Source: Viola odorata
Lineage: Eukaryota > Streptophyta > Magnoliopsida > Malpighiales > Violaceae
Length of the DNA: 64,000 nt
Direction: 5' to 3'
Assembly: GCA_963691705.1 (NCBI GenBank)
Contig: OY829539.1
Location: forward strand, 39,193,656-39,257,655
Shown: positions 52,892 to 64,000 of the stretch, one piece after another
Position numbering within the stretch: the stretch's first letter is position 1
How the letters are laid out: every line of letters starts with the position of its first letter
Notes under the pieces: generated by a model
What the model saw: only the letters and a program-made list of their open reading frames with translations
Told to the model about the DNA's origin: nothing
The model's database searches: none
Position numbers and translations under genes: made by a program

Positions 52892-54112
52892 CTAAAGATG
52901 TTTCGGCAGCTCCTTAAGATCTAGCTTAGGTGCCTGCACAATAGATGGTAAAACTTTAGAATCAGACACATACAACAATGGACAAATTAGTACTTCCTTC
53001 ACTGGTTCAGTTTTATGAAGATATGTTACGATCTCCCTAAGATCATCCTGATTCCCTACTCGGTCTTCCAATTCTCCCAGTGTCTTAGCTGAGATACTTC
53101 TGCCTAAGACGAAATCAAGCGGATCAGTAGCACACAAGTCAGCGATTTCTTCTTCGATAGGATATAAAACATCAATAAAATTAACACCGTGCGTCTCATT
53201 TTGATATTTCAATCCTTCCTTCATGTAGAACTTAATAGTACTCCCATAAAATTTTAAAATGATACTACCTTCATATACCACATCTTTGCTCTCGCTGAAC
53301 TAAGGAAGGGTCTTCCTGGGAGCACATTTGTTGTACAAGAAGGTAGGTCAGAATTCATCTCAATAATATAAAAATCCACAGGGTATATAAAATTATTGAC
53401 TTGGACGACTCCACCACTCCCTTGGAATGAATTACGGTTCGATCGGCCAATTGAATTACCACTTGCGTATCCTTCATTGCCCCCATTTGTAATGTCTCGT
53501 ACTCTCTCAGAGACATTACATTGATTCTAGCTCCTAAATCGCGGAGAGCCTTTTCCACCATATTATTCCCAACCTTGCAGGGGATGGTGAAAGTTCCTTG
53601 ATCTCCGTATTTCTCCGGGAGCTTATTCTAGAGTACTGAAGAAATATTCTGGGTAAGATTCACTCTTTCAATCCCTGCAAGTTTCCTTTTGTTAGTACAA
53701 AGCTCTTTCAATTTTTTTGTGTAAGAGGGTACTTTAGAAATCAAATCTAGCATAGGAATATTCACTGCCACTTTGCCAAAAATGTTCATGAATTCCTTAG
53801 CCTCATCTAATTTCTTTTGCTTGGAAGACTTGGGAGGATAAGGAGGTGGAATCTCCACTGTTTCTTGAGGTTTTGAAATTTGCTCAACAGTCTTGGCCAC
53901 TGGCTTAGCCAAGATTGGCTCTTCCTCTTCTGTCTCAGCTGGGGTATCAGTCTTAGTCTCGGTCTTACCCAAGACTGGTTCTGGCTGAGATTCTGCTTGG
54001 ATTTCTTCGTCATCCTCATCCTCATCTTCAAACATCTGGTTCTGTACCTCCTTATTCGACTTGGCACTCTTCCTTTCAGGCAAGACGCTTCCACTCCTAA
54101 GGTGAATAGCAC
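52892..54112 (-). pseudogene. Athila-1 gag C-terminus and protease
   Basis: Piece 54083-53628 has an acidic Glu/Asp/Pro-rich region (MFEDEDEDDEEIQAESQPEP) and FMNIFGKVAVNIPMLDLISK with KKLKELCTNKRK, a standard Athila block before protease. Protease 53600-53355 has KALRDLGARINVMSL, so the D-L-G motif persists but the surrounding Cys/Ser are Arg. The linker piece 53281-52892 leads to RT. A stop near 53625 and frame change near 53340 separate the parts. Confidence 0.78.
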
Positions 54113-54149
54113 TTACATTGTGCCTAGGATTATTTTTAGTAGTGGAGGG

Positions 54150-55579
54150 TAATTTGCCACCTGGCTCAGGCTAGCCTTTGTTGGGCGAGTTGGCTGATTT
54201 GCTTTTGCATCTCAATAAGACTACACTGGGTTGCCTGCATGAATTTTTGTAACGTATCCTCTATAGGAACTCTAGTAATCTTAAGCGGTTGAGGTGCTGG
54301 TGGCAATTGTGGGACAGTGGCCTGGTTTGATTAAGGTTGTCTAGGTATGAAGTGCTAAAAATTAATGGGAGATTGTTGTTGTTGTTGGTGGTATTGTTGT
54401 TGTGGTGCTTGTGGGCTAAGCTCAGGCTGATCTTGTCTCTACCTTAGATTGGGATTTTTCCTCTAAGGATATTGGTTACTCTCATGGGGAAAATTAGGTT
54501 ATCCTTGATTGTAACCATACGCAACATTAACTGGAATTGGGGCTGGATCACCCGGCTGTTGCACCATGTAGCAGCTATGGGTTGGATGATCTAATTGTTG
54601 ACAAATCCCATAAATTGTAGCCATAGGATTAGCTGCTGCTACTGGAGCTTGTACTTGAGATGTGGCACCTGTAGAAAGATTCATCAACATATTAGAAATC
54701 TCATTAAGCTTGTGTTCAACATTTAAAGCATTCAAAGAAGAAGGTGTCGAATTTATCTCGAATGAGGAATTGTTTTGACAATTGTCGGCCATTGTTTGAA
54801 GAAGCAATTTGGCTCTTGTTGGTGTAAGGTCTTGAAGTGCCCCCCCAGCGACTGCATCCACTCTCTCCTTATCCTTTACACACATTTCATCATAGAAATA
54901 CTGGACTAGGAGGTTCTCAACCATGCCATGTGTAAGGCAAATATCTTAAAGATCCCTAAACCTCTGATGGTATTCACTCAAGCTCTCGTTTTCTCTCTGC
55001 TGGATGGAAACTAATTTTTTTCTAGCCGCCCCTGCCTTAGTTGCGTTCCAATACTTGTTCAAAAAGGTAGCGGATATCTCTCCCCATGTTGTGATGGTGT
55101 TATGGGGCAAGCTGTGAGTCTTCAAGAGACCAGGGAAATGCTTTTAGTTTGGCCCTCTCTATTGATACTCCCATTGGTTTTAGAGTGTCGCACTAGAGGT
55201 GAAGGTTCCTCAAATGGTTATACGGATTTTCGTTCGAGTGGCCATGGAACTTGGTAAGTGTGGCTATGATGTTTGTTTTAATGGACCAATCATTAGCCAC
55301 TGGGGGTAAGTTGATGCAGGAGTAGGTCACTCGTTCTGCCCCCCTATTTTGTTCCCTCATCGTCTGTTCTTGCTGGTTTTCTTCCACGTTTGGGACTTGG
55401 TTTTCAGCTGGGCCTGGATCTTGGCCTAGACTGTTGCTAGAACTAGATTCTGTTTGTGTCCCGGAAAATTCACCGTCTAGTTTCCTCTTGGCTTTCTTTC
55501 TATTTTGTGCCTCGGTCCTTGTAAGTTCTGGATTCAAAGGTAACAAATCTTCCTTTGAGGATCTAGTCATCAACTGCAA
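54150..55579 (-). pseudogene. gag: Athila-1 gag
   Basis: ATG at 55579 (MQLMTRSSKEDLLPL). Pieces at 55579-55193 (NDWSIKTNIIATLTKFHGHS, ENPYNHLRNLHL) and 54924-54499 (VQYFYDEMCVKDKERVDAVA, LTPTRAKLLLQTMADN, YGICQQLDHPTHSCYM) with decayed sequence between. A Gln-rich tract (54375-54412) lies in the tail. It matches Athila-3 gag at 39480-40781. Frameshifts occur near 55190 and 54925, and several stops lie in 54150-54500. Confidence 0.82.
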
Positions 55580-55637
55580 AAGATAAAAATAAAAACAAAA
55601 CTACAAAAACACCGTCAAAAATCCCCAACAGGGAATT

Positions 55638-56805
55638 TGTCCACTCGTCCACAAGGAATTTGTAGATCATGGTAAGAGGATCGTCCATAGAGATCTTTCG
55701 GGAAATTATAGTTTTGACTCGACTTCCTCGTTGCTAGGATTGAGTGGTTTTGGTTCTGCAATTAAGAGGAACAAGGCAAAAACTAAGTAAAGAAATAATC
55801 TTAGGCAGAAATGAATCTTAGCTAAGATTGGTGATTAAGATTGGTTGTGAACTGATGTGGGGAAAACTCCTAGTAAGGGGAATTCGTGAGCGCAATCCTT
55901 GTTTATTCAATCATTGACCTTTAGATTTTCTCCTTCTCTCTCACAACACTGCTATAAATTGGGAGGTGCTCCTTTCCAATCCTACTTTCCTCCTCTTAAA
56001 ATCACTAGGCGGGAACTCCCTCTCCTAGTGATCCTAGCCAACATACACCTTGCTGGTTAAAGGGTTTATTCAATTTCGCTGTTGGCTTGAGTCGCATGCA
56101 CTCTCTCAATGGTGTAAGGAAAGACAGGGTCTAGGCCAAGCTGCTCCCAAGTCCACTAGCTGCAGCGAGGCTAGTTGCCTACTTGTGTCACTCCGGTTTT
56201 GACTCGTCCCCTTCGTGACTGACTACAAATTCCCTTATCTAGCCCAAGGTTGATCAGATCTTAGCCTAGATAGGAACCGGTTTGTTAAACTGGAACTTGA
56301 ATCAATTATGAACGAGAGGATATTGAGGACAGACTAGTCTCGTGAATCACAAGTGCTCTCACTCAACCCTTACCAAGAATTGGGGGTTTAGCTGCTAGAC
56401 ATAATAATTAAAGAAGCAAAGAAATAATTGATGAACATAAAACTAAATTTAATCTGCGATATTCAAAGTGAATTATCACAGTGCAAAGTGTTTTTAATCT
56501 AGATAGATTGTTTTTGTTCAAAAGCGGAATCCGAGTGTCCTCCCAGTAGACGCCTCAACCAGTTGTCGGCTCAATCTAAATGCGTCCTCCTTGAATCCTT
56601 GATCAGCAGACCTCTAGCTCAGCAGTCTTGGCCAAGCCTGGGGCTAAGATTCCTACTCTGCGCTTAAGACTGGCACTTCTTCCTCCATTTCCTTCATCAC
56701 CCGAGATTTCCTTCAAAAGAAGACAGATTGACGTGAATAACATAGTTTTCACCGTAAATAAGGTAGTTTAAGATGGTAAAAATGCATGAAATTAGATGTC
56801 AATCA
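55638..56805 (-). repeat. 5' LTR of Athila-1 (about 1168 bp)
   Basis: Right end GTCAATCA at 56805 is secure (duplication CTCCC follows). The left edge is placed at TGTCCACTCG (55638), where a degenerate PBS-like sequence begins; about 70 bp found at the edge of the 3' LTR is absent, so the inner edge is uncertain. It has a private insertion (about 56310-56480) relative to the 3' LTR. Confidence 0.78.
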
Positions 56806-56810
56806 CTCCC

Positions 56811-57417
56811 TCACGTGTGTACTCTCATGTTTAACTCTCTATTAAACTAACAAATCACTCATAATGTTCCTGCAATTGTTCACGTGTAAACATTAGTGAC
56901 GCAAGAGTTTCAATGAAAGCTTCCAATAAGACACGCAAAGACAACTAGCTTCAAAATAAATTTAGAAGTCGAATACTTGAGTAGTTGCAAGAGCAATCAA
57001 CTAAGCAATGATTCAATGAGAATTATAAAGTAATTTTATGGAATCAAGGAAATCTCAAAGTGACTCGGATTGTTCAAAAAATTCACTTTTTGCAATAAAT
57101 CTGAAATATTCTCTAGTATTTTGTATTTTCATTTTGTTTTGATTTGCTTTCTTTTTTTGACTCTTTTTGGTATTTTATGACACTTTTGTGATAAAATTGA
57201 AATAATTGAAAGACACACAAATCGCACAATGATTTGTTGGACAAGACGCACATAAGAGCTAAACCTAGCTTGACGCAAGACACACAAAAAAAACTAACAC
57301 AAGCACGCAAGAAGATTGGTTATAGAACAGATCGAAGGAGAACTAATCTTAACAAAGAAAACAAATAAGTAAAAGGATAGTTACCATACCGTTGAACGCC
57401 TTTGCTCCGCTACCAAC
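56811..57417 (-). other. CRM-A leader, 5' part, with PBS
   Basis: The PBS TGGTAGCGGAGCAAAGG on the element strand begins at 57415, two bases from the LTR. The leader aligns with the CRM-B leader (33129-33800), e.g. AACCAATCTTCTTG and CAACAAATC, and shows no ORF. Confidence 0.75.
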
Positions 57418-58325
57418 TGATACGATCCTAGGTGCGTAGGATGCGTAGCACGTACTTTGTGATCTAGTTCAAGGCTTGGATTTTGATGCGGAAGATAGAT
57501 AAGCTCAACGAGACCGTTTAACCCTACTAATATCCTATATTAGCCAAACTAAACTTATCAAGTGAGGTTCTTGAGTCGATCTCTAACCCTATATTCAGCT
57601 TATGAATATCAAACTAGAGTTACGAATCAATGGAGATTGAACTTGCAGTTTTACTTGCAATCCTAGTCGAGCGTTCTAACTCAAAGAGGGACAACGTTCA
57701 CGCATGAATAATTAAGAGGAACATTCTGTAGCTTATATAGGCATGCGCTAAATCTAGTAGGAATAGAATTACAAGGCGTATTCTATTTCTACTCTAACTC
57801 CTACTTGAACTAATTAATTAATATCTCTAGAAGTCTAAAAAATAATAAAATAAGTAAACGCATGGTTGGAATGAAAGTTGGGCTGATGGTCCAAGTCGGC
57901 TGGCCTAGGCACACTCCTTGTGCATGGAAAAGTCGACTTAGGCCATCTCTTAAACGCCTCATGCATTTGAGATGAACTTCAACCAGCATCTTCCTAACAT
58001 CCTAAATGATCTTGTTTTTCGGTCAGGGCTCGTGGAAAGTCGCTCATGTCCAAGATGGCTTGAGTGTCAAAATCAGCAGCGCTGTCAGGTGGGCAAGGCG
58101 CGCATGGTGTGGCCTTGAGTAGCGTCACAACCCATGGGGCCTTCTCGTGCAGCACAACTTCCTCGATGAGTGCCTCATACTGTAGCTCCTTGTGGATGAG
58201 CTGTTATAACCTTACTTGGATCTCATTGCCTCTCGCGCGCGTTAAGGGTCCAACGGGCTATAATGGCGTGGCGTGGCGTGGAGTGCGCATGCGATGTGGT
58301 AGGGTTGTTGCGAGAATTCGCATCA
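57418..58325 (-). repeat. 5' LTR of CRM-A (908 bp)
   Basis: On the + strand TGATACGATCC to TTCGCATCA; aligned with 40937-41895. A deletion near 57726 relative to the other LTR removes part of the TATA-proximal sequence. Confidence 0.88.
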
Positions 58326-58544
58326 CAAAAGGCAGACGCTTACTTCAGTGTATGACAGGGAATATCAAACCGAACAAGTAACCAAAAGGGAGGGGGGTGT
58401 TTGAGAGAGTGCTTAACTAGTAAATAAAAAGAATGAATCAGAATAAATAAAAGCATGAAATCGATGAGGGAAAGATTCCTAGTAAAGATATATCTTTGGT
58501 TACACTGTAGTTAGTTGGTCATTGGTGCAAGGGTATTATGTTCC
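58326..58544 (-). repeat. Outer piece of an Athila-type LTR
   Basis: AT-rich sequence with strings such as AAACTAGTAAATAAAAAG-like and GATTCCTAGTAAAG recalling Athila-1 LTR. It is probably the continuation of the LTR edge at 40836-40936 across CRM-A. Evidence is by position and weak similarity only. Confidence 0.4.
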
Positions 58545-58858
58545 TAGTTTATAGGTGTGCTATGTCGCACAAGCCGTTTGAGAGTTAGCCTAGAGCTACA
58601 TTTTCGCAGACCTAGTTCTAGTCAGATTCAGACTTCTAGACGCGTCAGTCGACAGTGTCGGATCTATTTCGGACCTGTGTGATAAGGACCAGGGAAAGGG
58701 AACTGTTTCCTATATTTTGGGGTGTCTACAATCATTGAACTAAGTTTCATCCCAATCGGACGAGCAAATTAGAAGATAGCCTGAGTCAACATTTTAGTCA
58801 ACAGTATGAATGCAAGGTAGCATGCAACTTGATGATTGCGGCCCAACTTGCTCGGCTT
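58545..58858 (+). repeat. LTR fragment inverted relative to the adjacent CRM-C LTR
   Basis: It matches the reverse complement of about 59360-59655 over some 300 bp (shared strings include GCAGACCTAGTTCTAGT and CCTATATTTTGGGGTGTCTAC). It ends exactly where the minus-orientation LTR begins near 58859. Confidence 0.75.
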
Positions 58859-60145
58859 GCATTTCGATCCTAAGTGTGTATGATGCGTAGCGCGTACTTT
58901 GTGATCTGGATCAAGGCTTGGATTTCAACTTGCGGAAGATAGACGTAACAAGATAGATCGACCCTGTTAACAACCTGTGTTAACTAAACCCTAACGAATG
59001 AAGTGAGGTTCTTAATTCGAGTCTCTAACCTTTTATAATATTCTAGAGTAAACAAACTAATGGAATGAAGTTTCGGTTTTACTTGCTAAACTAATCGAAA
59101 AGAACCCGCTTTATTATGAGGGATAAATTTCACGCATGAACAATTTAGAGAAATATTCTCTGCATTTGATTTATCAAAAAGAACCCACTTTATTATGAGC
59201 ACGAATGGCTCCTTAAATAGACAACTAACTAATACGAGTTTGACTAGAAGTAGAAGTTCTAACTACACTAGGAGTTCTATCTAAGAAATAACTCTAATAA
59301 CTTGTACAACTAAATAATAAATACAATCAATACATTCCAAAAGCTCCAGAGGTGATTCGCACGGCTGGGCTTCAAGTTGGGCCACAATCCTCAAGTTGCA
59401 CGCTGCCTTGCGTTCGTACTGTTGACAAAAATATTGACTCTGGCAATCTTCTAGTCCTCTCATCCGATTGGGCTGAAACTTGGTCCAATGATCGTAGACA
59501 CCCCAAAATATAGGAAACAAGTTCCCTTTCCCTGGTCCTGGTGGCACAACTTAGAAATAGATCCGACACCATCGACTGATGCGTCTAGAAGTCCGAATCC
59601 AACTAGAACTAGGTCTGCAAAAAGGTAGCTTCGTGCTAACTCTCAAATGGCTCGTGCTTTGGGCTCAAATTCGGACATAAGATTTATAACATCTTGAAGT
59701 TTATTAAATGAAGTGGATTTCAAGCATTTGACCTTGTTATGACTGATTTGGCTCTAACAAAGTTGTCTTACACGCCTGTGCATTGATAGCTTGCGTACGA
59801 AAATGTCACCATGAGACATCTTGAGATCTACCAGTCAGAATGATCTCACACTTGGGGAAGATATTCCTAAGACGTCATTCGGTCTTTTATTTACTTTGGA
59901 TCCCCGATTGAAGCCTCTCTTCCATGACTTGGCTCGGATGGACGCTAGGGTTAGCGGTAAGAGTCTCCAAGCTATTCTCCAAGTCATCCTTCACCTAAGG
60001 GGTCGATCCAGTAACGTCCCTTGCCTCATTTCCATGAATAAAGGTTGTTGTAACCTCTCTTAAAGCTTTATAAGCTCATTGGCTCGACGTCTTGGTTCGA
60101 TTGACCTTAGTTGTGTGTGCGGACAACAGGGCTAGGATCGTATCA
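58859..60145 (-). repeat. 3' LTR of a third CRM-like copy ('CRM-C')
   Basis: The left edge resembles CRM-A (TTTCGATCCTAAGTGTGTA versus TACGATCCTAGGTGCGTA) and the right edge ends CGTATCA at 60145 before a polypurine tract identical in type to CRM-A. It is about 1.29 kb. Confidence 0.72.
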
Positions 60146-60600
60146 TTCCCTCCCCCTTCGAAAATATTCACCCTCGAATGTGTATCCACACCTATAGTGA
60201 ACCAAATTAAGTTAGTAATATCAAGGTAATCATAAATCAAACCACCCCAACCTTGTAGATCCATCTTGGCGCCTATGTCTTTGAATATGACAATGCATTA
60301 GGTAAGACCATTGCCCCGAGCGGTCATTCTTGCTTGAACTTGAGTTGGAAACTATCTCTGGCAAAAGTATTGCCAATCCCAAGTTCCTATCTTGAAGGAT
60401 TCGTTCATCCTTCCATGATATCTCAAAACCATCATCTTGACACTCAAATGTGCACCATAGGGTTCGGCTTGTCTATGGGCTATCCCCATCATCTCGATTT
60501 CTTTGCTACCACTTATACTAAATAATACACTCAAAGGCATCAACATTAAACTGAATAATGTCATAAGGATAAAATCACACATGTTTCAAAAACACACTAT
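60146..60600 (-). pseudogene. CRM-C integrase C-terminus
   Basis: Minus-strand blocks SFKIGTWDWQYFCQR, then FPTQVQARMTARGNGL and ITNLIWFTIGVDT with EGGGND at the polypurine tract, parallel the CRM-A integrase end (SFKVCDWVWLHLRRERFP, ISARGDDPF, NPFEGGGND). The frame is broken near 60300. No further pol sequence follows to the right beyond about 60600, so the copy is truncated. Confidence 0.6.
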
Positions 60601-61989
60601 TGCTACCCGATTTGTGATTTTAAATTTTTTGTCAAAATATTTTTCATATTTTCAAACGTCATTTTTTCTAAAATCACACATCCATTTATTTGTTTTTCAA
60701 ATAAACTCTAGTTCATCTTTAAAATAATTACAATGCCTTAATTCCCTCAATCGATGGCCATTTCAGACCAATTGCAAGCTTTATATTTAATTATATTTAA
60801 TTCATTTTTAATTTATTTGGACACTATTTTGAATGAATTTAATTACTGTGATTGTTTGGTTAAATTACTGCTGTTGTAAGGATAATTTTAGTAGTAATAA
60901 TTTTAACATTCGTCGCCGTTGATCGGACGCTGGTCGCCGGCAGTAGCGCCGGCGACGTGAGGTTGAAGGTGACATTGTTTTATGTTTTGGAGGGAAGGAG
61001 AAAGGCTTGGGCTGAGGAAGCTGGTCATTTGATAGATGGGCCGCGTGCGCCTGGCCCAAAGGAAGGAGGAGCTGGGCGCCTAGCCCATGCGAGAAAATGA
61101 AAGGCTGGGCCTTTGGCCCATGCGGAAAGGAGAAGGAAGGCTTGCTTCAGCCCACTAACCTATCAGCCGGGCTAGGCTGGTCTTGGCCCAATAGTTGGGG
61201 GGTCATCTGGTGGGCCGAGCCCCACTTTTTTCACTTGTCATTTTTTTGTGCCATGCAATCATGTACTGTTTATTTATTTTTCGCATGCTTGTACTATTTA
61301 TTTATTTTTCGCATGCTTGATTCAATTTCGTACGCTTTGAATGCTTAGATAATTATCCTTCTCGCGTTTGATCGTTTAATTAATTATTTTCGCTCTCGCA
61401 CAATAATCGTCAAATATTTAATCGTTCATCAATCATCCTCTACTTGGTGCCAACAATTTTGATCAAAACGGGTAAATCAACTGATACCCGTCACAAGTAA
61501 ATGTTTCTTATCCTTTTATTTATTTCACGCTTTTCCGCAACTATTCTCATATACATGAATATTTAGAATTGATAGAATTTTATCATCTATTGGGCATGAT
61601 CACGTAAATTAGGTTTTTTATGATTTAAACACCTCTTTTCTCTGGTAACCTTTTTAAGATGTGACTCGGGTGCCTAACACCTTCCCGAGTCTATAATACC
61701 ACCCCGAACTGCTGTTCTCGGGTTCAGACCCATCTTGTCTTAGCTTTTTATTTTTTATGCCATGACTTTAGGTTCCCTAAACCTAAAAACAAAATAGGGT
61801 GACGACTTCATATGCATTATGTGAGATCAGGCCGATTTCGTCTCACATCTCGTCCCAAACCTGCGTCGCGCAATAAAATCCAAAAAGGAGGTGCAACACA
61901 CACTAAAAATAATAACTTGTATGAAAAGGTAGTAAGTATATAAAAGAAACGAAAAACATTCCTTCCAAGTAAACTCATTCTTACAAACC
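60601..61989. other. Unassigned AT-rich and GC-rich sequence, possibly a retroelement leader
   Basis: 60601-60900 is AT-rich. 60920-61220 is GC-rich with six GGCCCA/TGGGCC sites. Two 28-bp tandem units lie at 61263-61318. 61660-61810 contains GTGCCTAACACCTTCCCGAG and a GGTGACGACTTC string, which recalls leaders of large Tat/Ogre elements, but I cannot place LTR edges. ORFs here are short and unsupported. Confidence 0.35.
61263..61318. repeat. Two 28-bp tandem units
   Basis: Units 61263-61290 and 61291-61318 differ at one base (G/A at the sixth position); each ends TTTTTCGCATGCTT. Confidence 0.85.
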
Positions 61990-62034
61990 AACACGTCTCA
62001 TGGTTCCAAGAGAGCACTCGCCCACCTTGGGTCA

Positions 62035-62683
62035 TGATACGAGCTCGAGGACCAGCCTCGTATCCGTGCCATCGGCCTCACGGGATGGCCGAGCAAGCCA
62101 TGAAGACCCTCGCACACGGCCGCGACAAACCCTAGTTGCCCATGAGTCGCGTCGTAGGGACTGTTTTGGAATAACTTCTCCTTGCCAATCAGCAAGTGGC
62201 CGGCCTTCTAGCCCCTTTGTCCAAGGGTTATTTTAGGGTTTTTCCATGTAATAATGCCCAAGCTATAAATAGAAGGAGATAGCCTCTTTTATAGCTTGTC
62301 TTTGATTTTGTTGAGTTTATCTCCTTTCAAGACCAATTAGTTGGCTTTGCCTTAGGGGTCTTAAACCCGGTTTTTATTTAGTTAATTAATTCCTTTCTGC
62401 TTGTTCATTGTATGAACAATTAAGGGAAGGGTGCAATTATCGATCCTTGTAATCATTTGAATACAAGTTAGTATATTGTTTGTTCATCAAATCATTCTCC
62501 TTTTCATCCATTAATCTACTGCACTCTTTCGTAATCTCCATGCGACGTTATCCTCTCCATTAACACCATTAAACACCATCTAAACACCTTCCACCCTTGT
62601 GTTTACCATCCTCCCAAAGGAGACTAGATCCTTCAAGCTCAAGAACACGGTTTCTTCCTTCAAGAGAAGCCCGAATGTTATCA
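62035..62683 (+). repeat. LTR of an unidentified + strand retrotransposon
   Basis: Candidate ends are TGATACGAGC (62035) and GAATGTTATCA (62683). It contains a TATA box (CTATAAATAG near 62264). The sequence just after the right edge, TAGTAGCGGAGCTCC, resembles the CRM-B PBS. The start is less certain than the end. Confidence 0.55.
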
Positions 62684-64000
62684 TGTAGTAGCGGAGCTCC
62701 AAATCATCTTCTAGGTTGGTAAACTCCCTTCTCATGGCTGGATCCATCATTTCCACCGTGTGTTTATCCATTTTGGCCGAAAATTTCGTGCTGAAATTGT
62801 TTCTGTCCAGGAGTCAGTTTTTGAGTCAGTTTTCTTTTCTATTTGGAGTCCGTTTTCTACGTCAGAAAAATCTGAATTTTTTTTCTTAAAGTTCTTTCTG
62901 ATTAGAACAAATTTTGTTTTTGAGTTTGCTGCTGAATCTGTGATTTTCACATACTTTTTGACCTTGGAAGAAAAGTGTGCAAAAGTTGCGCGAGAAAAAT
63001 AGTTTTGTGTTGTGTGTCTGTTTTCTATCCCTTCCACTTGGAATTTCGTTTTCCTTCCTTCTACACAGTTGTATATCTGTTTCTTAGGAGTCTTCCTATT
63101 AATTTCGTAATTTTTGGGCCACGTTTGGGCTGTTTAATGTTCATAGACCGAAAGTGGTGCTCGGTGTTCTTCATGATCATCTTGTGTGTTCTTGAGGATT
63201 TTGAGTTTTGATCTTTAATGACCCATTAATTCCAAAAATCTGTGTTTGATAAATTGTTTCCTTCATTTATTTAATTGAGACCGAATTATATGATTGGTGC
63301 TTTCATTTGTTCATCCATTTGAAAGACAAGTGTAATGTGTACCATGTGGAGCTTGTGGTCCCATTTTGTTGGTTTGTGTAGGTGTCCTCTAATATACTAG
63401 GTGCATATTAAGCCACATCACCTTCATTGCTAGCCTAGTATCTCAAATAGGATATGCATAGAATATTCTTTTAGATATTTTATGAGCACATTCTTGCCAC
63501 CTCACTTGACACTCACTTGACACATCAGTTGCCACCTCACCTATTTTTCCCACCTCATCACTTCTGCCACATCATCAATTTTTTTGGCATTTAGTGAAAA
63601 TTACTTTTGTGTTTTAAACTACTTGTCATACACTTATGTTCATCTAAAAAGACATATCTTTCATCCATTGAGCTCTCTTTACTCACTACATAAAAAAAAA
63701 AAAGGGACTAAAAGAGAAGAAACGAAATGATCAAGTCCCTAAACAAAAGAAAAGAAAAGAAAGAGTAGTGAGTCAAAAGTAAGAGACTAGTGTGTTGAAT
63801 CCATTAGAATTGTAGTATTTTACAATTAGGTGTGCATTTGTTTGAGTTTCGGTTTTCAATTGGTGTTTTCCAATTCGGATTTTTCTTTTTTGAATTTTCC
63901 TTTTGACTAGTTTAGGCTTTTCCCTTTTGTGTGAGTGTCTGCGCTCCAAAAATTCTGAAATTTTGAAAGCATAAAGTTCAGTCTGAGGGAAACAACTCTT
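62684..64000 (+). other. Leader following the LTR; no gag within the window
   Basis: T-rich to about 63600 with no convincing ORF. An A12 run at about 63690 and A/G-rich sequence 63715-63770 follow. Gag, if present, would start beyond the right edge. Lineage cannot be told from this part. Confidence 0.45.

Larger units (their letters stand above)
46590..56805 (-). mobile_element. Athila element ('Athila-1'), 10.2 kb, nested in CRM-A, target-site duplication CTCCC
   Basis: Flanked by CTCCC at 46585-46589 and 56806-56810. Minus orientation: 5' LTR about 55638-56805, degenerate PBS, gag, protease, RT, deletion of RNase H and integrase, spacer, additional ORF, spacer, polypurine tract, 3' LTR 46590-47904. 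Removing it joins the CRM-A leader exactly (GTGAGGGAG on one side, TGTTAAGTTTAAT on the other), matching the uninterrupted CRM-B leader. It is the younger insertion here. Confidence 0.9.
40937..58325 (-). mobile_element. CRM-like chromovirus with both LTRs ('CRM-A'), split by Athila-1
   Basis: Minus orientation: 5' LTR 57418-58325, PBS, leader 56811-57417, nested Athila-1 (46590-56805), leader end and gag from 46532, protease, RT, RNase H, integrase to 41896, polypurine tract, 3' LTR 40937-41895. Without the nested element its length is about 7.2 kb, normal for CRM-type elements. It sits in an Athila LTR. Flanks (TGAAG on the left, CAAAA on the right) do not form an obvious duplication. Confidence 0.85.

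Noticed and set aside
54375..54412. Trinucleotide (TTG)n as a functional microsatellite
   Set aside because: It is the Gln-rich tail of Athila gag; too short and impure to single out.
60865..61059. Minus-strand ORF with Arg-rich and Pro-rich sequence
   Set aside because: Low-complexity composition in a GC-rich patch; no homologue or supporting signals.
62000..62236. Overlapping ORFs on both strands near 62000-62240
   Set aside because: They lie in an LTR; the TATA box and LTR end nearby explain the sequence better than a gene.

Overview
The window is repeat-rich plant (angiosperm) nuclear DNA, probably heterochromatic. The evidence is three lineages of plant Ty3/gypsy LTR retrotransposons (Tat, Athila and a CRM-like chromovirus) plus an endogenous caulimovirid, nested in one another, and no recognisable host gene. 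I see no bacterial-style gene, CRISPR array, rRNA or tRNA gene.

Layout. (1) 1-11890, minus strand: most of a Tat-lineage (Retand-like) element, 'Tat-L'. Its 5' LTR is 11366-11890, and gag-pro-pol runs leftwards in one unbroken frame (11280 to 5410) interrupted only by stop codons. Downstream of pol lie two genes on the opposite strand (3-1343 and 1961-4350), at least one with clear GT-AG introns. The 3' LTR is outside the window. (2) 11891-19639: a decayed endogenous pararetrovirus (Caulimoviridae). The + strand carries coat protein, zinc knuckle, protease, RT, RNase H, a second ORF, a promoter with tandem TGACGTATG boxes and the start of the next ORF. The movement-protein part lies on the minus strand between 30-bp inverted repeats. 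(3) 19640-27252: the 3' part of a second Tat element, 'Tat-R', in the opposite orientation, with the same antisense genes in the same order and its 3' LTR at 26784-27252. (4) 27253-31994: Athila pol and 3' region on the minus strand. (5) 31995-35975: a truncated + strand CRM-like element. (6) 35976-39340: a + strand chromovirus remnant (LTR, gag, start of protease) whose LTR holds a solo LTR with target-site duplication CCTAG. (7) 39345-40936: Athila gag, PBS and the inner edge of an LTR, probably the 5' part of the element in (4). (8) 40937-58325: a CRM-like element on the minus strand with both LTRs, split by a 10.2-kb Athila element (46590-56805, target-site duplication CTCCC). (9) 58326-60600: LTR debris, including inverted LTR fragments and the 3' end of another CRM-like copy. 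(10) 60600-64000: AT-rich sequence, a GC-rich patch and a + strand LTR (about 62035-62683) with its leader; the gag would be to the right of the window.

How it fits together. The order suggests successive nesting: an old Athila element received Tat-R and two CRM-like copies; Tat-R received the pararetrovirus; the pararetrovirus may have received Tat-L; and one CRM-like copy received another Athila. The most noteworthy content is the pair of paralogous, spliced antisense genes carried by the Tat elements. In the two copies their TATA-to-ATG distance (176 nt) and first-intron length (70 nt) are the same although the surrounding sequence has diverged. Nearly all ORFs are broken, so few if any of these elements can be autonomous.
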